Assembly (NCBI GenBank): GCA_039815055.1
Contig: JBCCAA010000013.1
Coordinates: forward strand, 1-50,036
DNA length: 50,036 nucleotides
Reading direction: 5' to 3'
DNA from: UBA5336 sp039815055
GTDB taxonomy: Bacteria > Pseudomonadota > Alphaproteobacteria > Caulobacterales > Hyphomonadaceae
Below, in pieces: positions 9,249 to 17,001 of the stretch. The number at the start of each line of letters is the position of its first letter. The first letter of the stretch is position 1. A model generated the notes under the pieces. It saw only the letters and a list, made by a program, of their open reading frames with translations. It searched no databases and had not been told where the DNA came from. The position numbers and the translations under genes were made by a program.

Positions 9249-9266
9249 GTGACACATTTATTACGC
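9249..9266 (-). promoter_or_regulatory. Weak Pho-box-like sequence upstream of gspC
   Basis: On the minus strand the sequence GCGTAAT-AAAT-GTGTCAC has the 7-4-7 spacing of a PhoB box but matches the CTGTCAT half-sites at only 9 of 14 positions. It lies about 112 bases upstream of the gspC start, in the 269-base gap between gspC and the TonB receptor. It is listed only because the lipoprotein gene of the same neighbourhood has a much better box. The rest of that gap holds no gene I can see. Confidence 0.2.
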
Positions 9267-9405
9267 CAGCGTCATCACATGAACCTTGTGAGAAGGTGTG
9301 TCGTGAACACCACCTGACTTTACGACAAGACGATGAAAGCTGAAGGAAGCCAGTGCTGATTAGCACCGACTCCTCCAGGTTTCGCGCGTTCAACTGCGCC
9401 CGTGA

Positions 9406-12204
9406 TCAGAATGCCCGTTTCAGCGAGATACTAAAGCTGGTACCCGGATCATAAACGTCAACCGGGACTTCAACACCATTGGCTTCCTGGAAAGCCTTGT
9501 ACTCGGAATTCAGGATGTTCTGCACTTTGATGCTGAAATTGTAGTCGCCCTCTCCGAGGATAAAGCCCTTCCTGTAGACAAAATCCAAGGTAATTGGCGG
9601 CTCCTCAACAATAGCTGGCGAGTTGTCGTTGATGGTCTCCACCGAACGGATACGCTCGCTTTGGAAGTTCACGAGCACATTGACATCGGCGTCAGCCTGA
9701 TCGTCTCGATATCCAAATTGCAGGTTGAACAAATGTTGTGACAGTCCCTGCAACTGACGATTTGGATCGAAGTCAGACTCCCGTTCGGTCACAGCACGGA
9801 AGAAGTTGTTCGCAAAATCAACGGCTGAGAGGTCTTCCGGGTTTGAGAAGCCAGCCGGCCCAACAAAGATGCCCGTCTGACCCGGAATGTCGGTGTAAAG
9901 ATCCACCAAAATTGTGCCGTCGTTTGAACTCAGAAGGTTGCCAAGGTTCGGGATTGCAGTCTGGTCGAGCACAAGGATGGGATCCGATGCATCAATCTCA
10001 GAGTCTGAGTAGGTGTAGTTTGTCGTGATCGAGAAGTCTTTGTTCTCGAACACCCCGGCACCAAGCCATTCATGAAGCGGGATGCCTTGCTGGTATTCAA
10101 GCTCGAAACCCTGGATCTCGGCGGCCTTGATATTGGCGAACGACACCAGGCGGCTTTCACCCGAACCGACGTTGATCGCTTCAATTGGCTTTTCGAGTTC
10201 TTTGTAGAACACACCAGCCGTCAGAAACTGCTCTCTTCCAAAGTACCACTCCAAACGCGCATCATAATTGGTGATGTCGGTAATTTCGAGGAATGGGTTA
10301 CCGATGAACTGCTCATTGGTGTCGGTGTTGGTGAAGAGACTTGGACCAACCTCCCGGAACTGTGGGCGGTTCACTGTTTCGGAGTAGCCAACGCGAAGCT
10401 GAAGGTCGTCTGCGAAGTTCCAGGTCAGTGTTGCTGCTGGCAGCCAGGACGACTCTTCCAGTGGTGGAGTGATGATCCCATTCCCATTCCGGGCGACCCG
10501 TGTTTCGATCGCCTGGATAAAGTCCTCGTAGCGCGCACCGGCAGCGATACGCATGAAAGGCGTCAGCTGCGCATCGATTCCCACATAGCCTGCATCAATC
10601 TCCTGGGTGGCGACATAGAATGCCGGCGAGTTGTTCGAGCGACCATTCTGGAAGGCCTGTGTGCCATCGTCGAAATACAGACGATAAGCTGAGTCCACTC
10701 GGAAATTTTCTTCCAGAGCATCCTGAAGGATGAAGGTATTTGAATCTGCTTCACGGTCTTTTTCCGTATACGCGTAGCCCGCCTTCAACTCGATATCGAC
10801 GTCTCCCAAGTAAAGAGGGAGCATTGCATCGATACCGAAATCGGTCGCGTCATCATCAATTTCTGAGAACTCGATGGAGCTGCCAGGTGCAATCTCTCGA
10901 ATGATCGGCGTACCGTTATTGGACTGCTCATATTGTGTGAACACCTGATAGGGTGCATCTCGATTGGCTTCGGAGTAACTGGCGCGCCAGTCAATCTCAA
11001 GATCGAGCAAGTCGGGGAAGATATGTTCGCCCTGAACCTGGGTCGTCCAGAGTTGACGTTCAATCCACTCAACCCGCTCATTCAGCAGGTTTGACTCGTC
11101 CTGCGAGAAGCCCGTTTCGCTCTCTGTCTTCTTGTCGGTTGAGCGGGTGCCGAAAGCGACGAATTTGAGTTCGTGATTGTCGAGAATGTCGAAACCGACC
11201 GAACCATATGCGTTCGCCCCGACCGTATTTGTCGTAACTCGCCGATTGAAGTTGGACAGCGCCCGGAGGTTTTCAAACTCCAGCGTCGTATTGTTCCATA
11301 CAGCTTCACCAATGCCGCGGTCCGCTTCACGGGAACTGTAGTCATTGGAGTAGGACAACGCACCAAGGAAACCGACAGACAGATCTTCATTGACATCATA
11401 GCGGCGACCGACCGAGAGATCTGTGCTCCAATTTGCGGGAACAGCGCCTTCTTGCACCACGAGAAGTGAGGCATCCTGGGTCAATTGAGACGAGAACGCG
11501 TTCCGCTCCGACAAAGATAGGGCATTGAAACCACCCTGAGACAGCACGCCTTCCAGACCTGCAGGCAGATCGCGCGTTCCATCGTCGTAACCGAAGAAAT
11601 CACTATCGCTGCCATCATGCAGCAAGCCATCATCGAACGTCGTTTCGCTGTTTGCGCTGATCGAAAATCCGATATCGAAGAAATTGTTGTCCGGTAAAGC
11701 GCGCGTGCGGATGTCAATTACACCGCCAGCGAACTCGCCCGGCTGCTCTGGTGAGAACGTCTTCTGCACCAGGGTGGATTCCAGAACTGACGTCGGAAAC
11801 AGGTCAAGTGGCGCCACTTTCTTGAGCGGCTCCGGGCTGGGGATGACAGATCCGTTCAACAGTGAACTTGAATACCGCTCGTTCAGGCCACGAACGTACA
11901 CAAACTTCCCACCAGAATCGATGGAAACACCTGTGACGCGGCGCAAAGCCGACGCCACGTCGCTGTCGCCGCGAAGGGCGAAGTCACCCGCGTCAACGAG
12001 ACTCGAAACTTCCGATGTTTCGCGTTTCTCGTCTGGAATGAACTGGCCTCGGACGACAACGGGCCCAAGAACCCGATCAGCTTCCTCGGGCGCATCTTGC
12101 GAAGCCGGTGGGGCGCTTTGATCCTGCGCCTCAGCTGCCCAAGGCTGCGTCAAAGCCGTAGTCGCAAACAGCGCCACAGCACCGTAGGAGTACCGATTAA
12201 ACAT
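9406..12204 (-). CDS. TonB-dependent outer-membrane receptor
   Basis: 932 residues. The signal peptide is about residues 1-26 (ending AEA), followed by a possible TonB box around GPVVVRG, then the plug domain (about 60-180: SDVASALRRVTGVSIDSGG, VYVRGLNERYSSSLLNG, EFAGGVIDIRTRA). The rest is a beta-barrel ending in the outer-membrane signature SFSISLKRAF with a terminal Phe. It should import a substrate across the outer membrane using TonB-ExbBD energy; the ligand cannot be told from sequence. It lies 97 bases downstream of, and in the same direction as, the duplicated lipoprotein gene and directly before the T2SS operon, so it may take up what the secreted protein captures or releases. A GGGGTAG ribosome site precedes the ATG. 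Confidence 0.93.
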   Translation of the reverse strand: MFNRYSYGAVALFATTALTQPWAAEAQDQSAPPASQDAPEEADRVLGPVVVRGQFIPDEKRETSEVSSLVDAGDFALRGDSDVASALRRVTGVSIDSGGKFVYVRGLNERYSSSLLNGSVIPSPEPLKKVAPLDLFPTSVLESTLVQKTFSPEQPGEFAGGVIDIRTRALPDNNFFDIGFSISANSETTFDDGLLHDGSDSDFFGYDDGTRDLPAGLEGVLSQGGFNALSLSERNAFSSQLTQDASLLVVQEGAVPANWSTDLSVGRRYDVNEDLSVGFLGALSYSNDYSSREADRGIGEAVWNNTTLEFENLRALSNFNRRVTTNTVGANAYGSVGFDILDNHELKFVAFGTRSTDKKTESETGFSQDESNLLNERVEWIERQLWTTQVQGEHIFPDLLDLEIDWRASYSEANRDAPYQVFTQYEQSNNGTPIIREIAPGSSIEFSEIDDDATDFGIDAMLPLYLGDVDIELKAGYAYTEKDREADSNTFILQDALEENFRVDSAYRLYFDDGTQAFQNGRSNNSPAFYVATQEIDAGYVGIDAQLTPFMRIAAGARYEDFIQAIETRVARNGNGIITPPLEESSWLPAATLTWNFADDLQLRVGYSETVNRPQFREVGPSLFTNTDTNEQFIGNPFLEITDITNYDARLEWYFGREQFLTAGVFYKELEKPIEAINVGSGESRLVSFANIKAAEIQGFELEYQQGIPLHEWLGAGVFENKDFSITTNYTYSDSEIDASDPILVLDQTAIPNLGNLLSSNDGTILVDLYTDIPGQTGIFVGPAGFSNPEDLSAVDFANNFFRAVTERESDFDPNRQLQGLSQHLFNLQFGYRDDQADADVNVLVNFQSERIRSVETINDNSPAIVEEPPITLDFVYRKGFILGEGDYNFSIKVQNILNSEYKAFQEANGVEVPVDVYDPGTSFSISLKRAF

Positions 12205-12227
12205 TTTCTACCCCGAAACCTTTGCGT

Positions 12228-12245
12228 GCAGGCTCCCAAGCCTGC
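12228..12245. other. Perfect inverted repeat between lipoprotein and TonB receptor genes
   Basis: GCAGGCT-CCCA-AGCCTGC forms a 7-bp stem with a 4-base loop. It lies 24 bases upstream of the TonB receptor start, so it would fold in that gene's 5' leader. No T-tract follows on either strand, so a simple intrinsic terminator is unlikely. It is one of two hairpins in this 97-base gap. Confidence 0.6.
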
Positions 12246-12262
12246 GGAGAAAATAGGAAAGT

Positions 12263-12285
12263 GCCCCCCGCAAGATACGGGGGGC
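12263..12285 (-). terminator. GC-rich hairpin just after the lipoprotein stop codon (possible attenuator)
   Basis: GCCCCCCG and CGGGGGGC form an 8-bp stem with a 7-base loop, starting 17 bases after the lipoprotein stop on the minus strand. The following minus-strand bases (ACTTTCCTATTTTC) are T-rich but not a clean T-tract. It may partly terminate transcription or protect the 3' end of the upstream message, giving more lipoprotein than receptor. The function is inferred from position only. Confidence 0.45.
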
Positions 12286-12301
12286 ATCTGGTTGCCTGGC
12301 C

Positions 12302-15300
12302 TTAGTTGGCGCTGGTCACTGCACCGGTGCTGTCGACCGTCCAGCCGAGGTACCACGTGGTGTTGTCACCCGTTGGAGGCACGCCACCCAGGAAGTTGGC
12401 TGCATCGAAGAACGTCTCACCGGTTCCGTTCAGATCGGATGGATCGAACGTGGTGACAGCGGTTTCGTTCGCACCCGGGATCACACCTGCAGTGCGCCCA
12501 AAGAACGAAAAGCCGCTCATCGTGTTGGTACCGGCTACGACATTGTCTGCCGCCTGGTTTGCAGCCAGGGCCACTTCAGCCATGTCGCTGTCTGCGACAA
12601 ACGTCGTGGTTGCATCGATGAACTGCGAATTGATGTTCAGCGTGTCGTTGTTGTAGTTCGTAAGCGAACCACCAGCCACGCCGAGATCGTCATCAATGTC
12701 GTATCCAGTTGATGTGTTGACAATGATTCCGTTCACGAAGTCACCAGCCATACCTTCACGGAAGCGAGCACCCGGTGCATCGTTGGTGTCACCGAGAACC
12801 GTGTAGTTCGCGATCTGTGGTGTCGACACTGGGGCCTGATCCGGCGCACTTTCTGACCGGTTGTCACCCTCGAAAGCATAGTCGCTCGAGCTGTGTTCAA
12901 TGATCACGTACTGGGCGTTACCCTGCCAGCCATCGGTCCAGTCGATGCTGTCATCACGCGCGCCGGTTACAACCGCGTACTTGATGTCAGTTGTGCCACC
13001 GAAGAACTCGATGCCATCATCGCCATTGTTGTGAACCTGAACGAAGGACACATCCGTGCCGGAACCAGTTCCGTTGAACTGGATACCGTTGGATTGGTCT
13101 TCCTCGTTGAGGAAGATGCCGGCGAACTCAACCCGCACATATTGGAGCGTGCCGCTCGTGTCGTCGGCTTCGCCGCCGCCATAGAGGCCAGAGCCACCTT
13201 CGCCGTTACGCTCACAGCCTGTCGTGCCAGGTGTGGTCGCATCGTTACAGCGGTTCAGCGGGGCCTTGCCGTTGAGCGAAAGACCCAACCATTGGGCGCT
13301 GTCGTCCACATAGTTGGCGGCGCCTGCAACGGCCTGACCGGATGTGAAGACGATCGGCTCTGCAGACGAACCGACTGCGTTGATGGTTGAGCCGCGAGCG
13401 ACGACAAGGCCGTCAACCGGCGAGTTACCAAAGATGGTCACACCAGGTTCAATGGTCAATTCAGCCTGGGCCGTTCCGGCTGCGTTAGCTGCCGCGCTGC
13501 CGCCATCCTGGCCAACAGACACAAGACCGTTCAGGCGGTAGATCACACCGGCCGTAAGCGTTGTGTCCTCAGCGATTGTACCAGCAACGTCGCAGACCTG
13601 CTGGCCGCCAAGCTGTCCGCCGGACGTGATGTTCACGCTGCCCGTTGGGCAGTTTCCGGTCGGTGTGGTGGTGCTGCCGTCGCCGAAGATCGAACCTGGA
13701 CGGGTCCAACCTGCAGCCCAGTTCACGGCTTCGGTTTCTTCAGGGCTGAACGCGCCAATATAGTTGTTGGCTTCCAGCTCTGCTCGGCTCAGCGTGGCGG
13801 TGTCGAACACTTCCGTGCCAGCCGTCGCAATGATCGTCACCGGATCAGCCGACACGCCAAGTGCGTTGTCGTTTGCTGTCAGCGTCGCCAATTCAGACTG
13901 TGTGACTTCGTCGCCAACGCTGACCAATGCTGTGCCAGCGTTCGTGATGACAAAAATCAGCTCTCCGTTTTCATTGGTCCGCTGGGCATTACCCGTTGTC
14001 AGACCCGGGACGAAGCTGAAGCCCGCTGCAACATTGTCGTCATCGACAGACACGTTCATCAGGAAGGGCAGGATCTGCGAACCATCAAAAGCGGTGTCGT
14101 CAGACGTATCGTTCGGCGTGCCATTGTCGTCCAGCGTGGTATTGGCCGTTACGTTGGTCGTATTCACGAGGTGAGACTGGATCAGAAGCTGCGTGCCATC
14201 AGTCTGGACGTTCTGCATATTGTCCAGGGTTTCCGGATCCGCCACGCGGAGGGCAGACGCCCAGCTGGAAATGATGCCGTTTACGACCGTGCCAGACGTA
14301 CCTTCACGCAGTCGAATGGCGTTCTCGCCTCCATTCCCTAGGAATGTGAAGTTGGTCACGATTGGGTTGGAGCGTGGCTCACGATCAGCCGCCGAGCGCG
14401 AACGGTTGTCCCCTTCGATGGCATAGTCGCCGTCACCCGCGCGCTGGTTGACCAGGGCACGTTGCATTGAACCGGTCCAGCCGTCAGTCCAGTCAATGGC
14501 ATCATCAGCTGCGCCAGTGATGGCCACATCTGATACGTTTACGGTGCCACCAAAGAATTCAACGCCGTCATCGCCATTGTTGTGAACCTGAACGAAGCTG
14601 ACGTCTGCCCCGGTGCCAACACCCTGGAAGGCGATGCCGTTGGACTGGTCTTCTTCGGTGTAGAACACGCCGGCAAATTCAACCCGAACGTAGTTGAGCA
14701 CGGTACCCATGCCATCCGCTGTGTCGCCGCCACCATAAAGACCGGAAGCCGCTTCACCGTCGTCCTGACAGTCAGCCGTGCCAGGCGTTGCCGTGGCACT
14801 GTTGCAATTGTTGATCGGCGCGAAGCCGTTGATGACGAGCCCGAGCCATTCTGAACTTGCACCATCATCGGCAGGCAGGACGCCTTCTTCACGCTGCAGT
14901 TCATCGAACGATGTGAGAATGATTGGGTTTGACGCATTGCCGTCGGCATCGATGCTGCTGCCGCGATTGATCACGATGCCCGCGGTTGCCCCTTCACCAT
15001 AAATGGTTGCACCTGGGTCGATTGTCAGAGTGACGCCTGTGCCCGACGTGGCGCCAGAACCGGCATCCTGGCCGATGAACACGGTGCTTTCGAGGTAGTA
15101 AGGAACACCTGCAATGATGGTGAGATCTTCAACGACCGGACCCTGCACGCGGACCATTTCAGCGGTTCCGCCGTCATCCTGGGGAACATTGACGATCGTA
15201 AGTTCGTTGCGCGCAGCCACAGTCGCTGAGTAGGACGCGGGAACCGTAACGATGGGGTCCGGCGTGGTTGGCGTCGCTGGCGGCGTTGGAGCCGGCGGCG

Positions 15301-15421
15301 TTGGTGTGCCAGCAAAAACGACCTCGCCGGGCGATGAGATGTCGGTATCCGAACAACCCACCAGGATCACAGCAGCGGCACCGGCAAGCAGTACACCACG
15401 CAGAGTGTTTGATTTAATCAT
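12302..15421 (-). CDS. Large surface/secreted lipoprotein with two tandem copies of one domain (ElpS-like candidate)
   Basis: 1039 residues. Residues 1-23 are a lipoprotein signal (lipobox LVGC, Cys23, Ser at +2). A Pro/Thr linker covers about 38-60. Two homologous units follow at roughly 97-580 and 615-1030, offset by about 517 residues. They share EEDQSNGI (256 and 773), VSFVQVHNNGDDG (274 and 791), AIDWTDGW/SIDWTDGW, EGDNRS and paired cysteines (206/218 and 725/736). The Asn/Gly-rich repeats suggest parallel beta-helix folding. The catalytic function is unknown. A strong GAGGGGG ribosome site lies 7 bases before the ATG and a Pho box lies further upstream. From memory, Caulobacter ElpS is a Pho-induced lipoprotein exported by the T2SS and encoded near the gsp genes; this context matches, but homology needs a search. 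Confidence 0.85.
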   Translation of the reverse strand: MIKSNTLRGVLLAGAAAVILVGCSDTDISSPGEVVFAGTPTPPAPTPPATPTTPDPIVTVPASYSATVAARNELTIVNVPQDDGGTAEMVRVQGPVVEDLTIIAGVPYYLESTVFIGQDAGSGATSGTGVTLTIDPGATIYGEGATAGIVINRGSSIDADGNASNPIILTSFDELQREEGVLPADDGASSEWLGLVINGFAPINNCNSATATPGTADCQDDGEAASGLYGGGDTADGMGTVLNYVRVEFAGVFYTEEDQSNGIAFQGVGTGADVSFVQVHNNGDDGVEFFGGTVNVSDVAITGAADDAIDWTDGWTGSMQRALVNQRAGDGDYAIEGDNRSRSAADREPRSNPIVTNFTFLGNGGENAIRLREGTSGTVVNGIISSWASALRVADPETLDNMQNVQTDGTQLLIQSHLVNTTNVTANTTLDDNGTPNDTSDDTAFDGSQILPFLMNVSVDDDNVAAGFSFVPGLTTGNAQRTNENGELIFVITNAGTALVSVGDEVTQSELATLTANDNALGVSADPVTIIATAGTEVFDTATLSRAELEANNYIGAFSPEETEAVNWAAGWTRPGSIFGDGSTTTPTGNCPTGSVNITSGGQLGGQQVCDVAGTIAEDTTLTAGVIYRLNGLVSVGQDGGSAAANAAGTAQAELTIEPGVTIFGNSPVDGLVVARGSTINAVGSSAEPIVFTSGQAVAGAANYVDDSAQWLGLSLNGKAPLNRCNDATTPGTTGCERNGEGGSGLYGGGEADDTSGTLQYVRVEFAGIFLNEEDQSNGIQFNGTGSGTDVSFVQVHNNGDDGIEFFGGTTDIKYAVVTGARDDSIDWTDGWQGNAQYVIIEHSSSDYAFEGDNRSESAPDQAPVSTPQIANYTVLGDTNDAPGARFREGMAGDFVNGIIVNTSTGYDIDDDLGVAGGSLTNYNNDTLNINSQFIDATTTFVADSDMAEVALAANQAADNVVAGTNTMSGFSFFGRTAGVIPGANETAVTTFDPSDLNGTGETFFDAANFLGGVPPTGDNTTWYLGWTVDSTGAVTSAN

Positions 15422-15504
15422 TTAGAAGCCCCCTCGATCAGGCTTGGCGAAACACAAAAAGCAGCTTCAAATCGAAGCGCCGACGCCGCGTATTGCACAC
15501 CTGC

Positions 15505-15522
15505 ATGACAGTCGTATTACAA
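15505..15522 (-). promoter_or_regulatory. Pho box (PhoB-binding site) upstream of the duplicated lipoprotein gene
   Basis: On the minus strand the site reads TTGTAAT-ACGA-CTGTCAT: two 7-base repeats with 4-base spacing. The second half is a perfect CTGTCAT and the first matches 5 of 7. A possible -10 element, TGCAAT, begins 7 bases after the box, as in PhoB-dependent promoters where the box replaces the -35. It lies 83 bases upstream of the start codon. The 284-base gap (15422-15705) holds no gene I can see. Confidence 0.65.
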
Positions 15523-15705
15523 TCCGATTGCTTCTCGCGGGCGACCGGGGGGGCTCTCAATGCATTGTATTTATGATGTTTTTATTGTTCTCCGCCACTC
15601 GTCACGTTAATTAACAAAACGAGGACAACACTTCTTCCCGGGCGTCTGCCGCACAAAGGCTGCGTGATGATTACAGTCGCATTCTTCAGAGAATGTAGAC
15701 GGCGA

Positions 15706-16374
15706 TCAAATCGGAATAGCATCGACATTCAACGCAATGGATATGCGCTGGCGATTGCCGAGATACGGTCGTACGCCGTGACGGAGCCAAGCCGGAAACA
15801 TAAGGAAATCACCGCGTTGCGTACGAATTTCGGGTTGTACGGGAGCGCCCTGCCCGTCCGTTGATACAAATCTAAATTTCGAGTTGTGCATATAAGCCAT
15901 CGGGAACCGAGGGTCCTCGAAGTAAAACCTGCCTTCTGAAGATGAAACGTCATCTCCGGTTTCACCACCACCGCCCATGTCGATGTATAGAACGGCGGAC
16001 CAAAGGTTTCCCGGATGAACATGGATATGATTCGCGGCGCCGGGCCCGGATACGTTCGCCCACATCTGGCACCACCAGTCGAACGCCTCATGGGTCTTGC
16101 CCGAAAATGCCGACATACGCTTGGCCATCGCAATCGCTTTTTCGGCCAGTATTCTAGCGGGCAAACCACCCCAGGTGAGCATTTCAGTGTCCGAATGCCA
16201 ACCGCCGACATTTGACCGCTTCATGCCACCTGGATCAGTTTCCATCTGGTTGAGAATGATGCGTTTCAGATCGTCTATCAGCTGGTCGGACTGCTCGAAC
16301 TTTGCCATCACGACGGGGGTCTCAAACATGCCCGTCATCTGTGCCTTGATCTTGATGTCCTCATATTCCGACAC
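15706..16374 (-). CDS. 2OG-Fe(II) oxygenase family protein (putative hydroxylase)
   Basis: 222 residues from a GTG at 16374, five bases after a GGAGG ribosome site; an ATG at 16386 and a GTG at 16410 are in-frame alternatives. The sequence fits the 2OG-FeII_Oxy_5 (TIGR02466-type) family: FETPVVMAKF near the start, GGWHSDTEML, the iron-site region NHIHVHPGNLWSAVLYI, FEDPRF, and the C-terminal LRHGVRPYLGNRQRISIALNV with the distal His and the Arg that binds 2-oxoglutarate. Members are thought to hydroxylate protein or small-molecule substrates, mostly unknown. It is the last gene of the run starting with the epimerase, 15 bases after the prepilin peptidase. The substrate cannot be inferred. Confidence 0.85.
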   Translation of the reverse strand: MSEYEDIKIKAQMTGMFETPVVMAKFEQSDQLIDDLKRIILNQMETDPGGMKRSNVGGWHSDTEMLTWGGLPARILAEKAIAMAKRMSAFSGKTHEAFDWWCQMWANVSGPGAANHIHVHPGNLWSAVLYIDMGGGGETGDDVSSSEGRFYFEDPRFPMAYMHNSKFRFVSTDGQGAPVQPEIRTQRGDFLMFPAWLRHGVRPYLGNRQRISIALNVDAIPI

Positions 16375-16425
16375 GCGCACCTCCATCGGTTGAGCGGCTG
16401 TCCTGCGCACCGACTCTTTCTGTCG

Positions 16426-17001
16426 TCAACCGATCAGCATGTCCAAGGCGCTGGCCCAAACCAGCCAGATGGCGGCGCCTAGAAAGGGGCCGAACGCGAT
16501 GGGCTGGGCCACATTTGCGTGCCGACTTTTATCGCTGAGAATATGAAAAATGCCAGCACAGAACAGAGCCATGGCTGATGAAATCAACAGTATCGGCGGT
16601 AGCCCCAGAACGCCGCACCATGCGCCACCGGCAGCGAGCAGTTTGGCATCACCCAAGCCGATTCCTTCGATACCGCGGGTCCGGCGCCAATACCACGCAA
16701 GCGCCGCGATGATCCCATAACCAGCCACGGCGCCAGCGGCGGATAGCAGCAAGGCCTGCCAATCTGAAAAAAATGCCAAGACCAAACCCAAAGCCAATAA
16801 TGGCAGTGTCAGAAAGTCCGGCAACCTTTGATCCCGCGCGTCAATTGCGGATAAGGTGATCAAGCCGAGGCCAAGCGTTCCGGCTTGAATTGGCTGCTCG
16901 AAAGCGTTTGCCCTCACCCCCTCTTCCCACAGACTCGCAGCAATGACGACTGACATCCAGGCCCCGCCAAGCGCAAGTCTTTGAGTGCTCTCAAGCGTCA
17001 C
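16426..17001 (-). CDS. Prepilin peptidase, GspO/PilD-type A24 domain only
   Basis: 191 residues from a GTG that overlaps the epimerase stop as GTGA. It is a polytopic membrane protein with both aspartyl-protease signatures of the A24 family: AIDARDQRLPDFLTLPLL (Asp54) and GIGLGDAKLLAAGGAW (Asp118, GxGD). These match GspO/PilD more closely than CpaA. The N-terminal cytoplasmic domain with zinc cysteines and N-methyltransferase activity found in full-length PilD (about 290 residues) is absent. It should cleave the leaders of GspG-K and perhaps Flp pilins; methylation would need another enzyme or be dispensed with. No other prepilin peptidase lies in the window. Confidence 0.9.
   Translation of the reverse strand: MTLESTQRLALGGAWMSVVIAASLWEEGVRANAFEQPIQAGTLGLGLITLSAIDARDQRLPDFLTLPLLALGLVLAFFSDWQALLLSAAGAVAGYGIIAALAWYWRRTRGIEGIGLGDAKLLAAGGAWCGVLGLPPILLISSAMALFCAGIFHILSDKSRHANVAQPIAFGPFLGAAIWLVWASALDMLIG

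Noticed and set aside
9353..9366. GTGCT-GATT-AGCAC hairpin after the TonB receptor stop as a terminator
   Set aside because: Only a 5-bp stem and no T-tract on the minus strand; not strong enough to call.
10072..10692. 206-residue plus-strand open frame inside the TonB receptor gene
   Set aside because: It is antisense to a clear TonB-receptor barrel; the composition looks like a shadow frame and there is no ribosome site.
16824..16853. TGATCC inside the prepilin peptidase gene followed 16 bases later by ATAA
   Set aside because: It lacks the CGTA element, lies within coding sequence, and is not upstream of a plus-strand gene.
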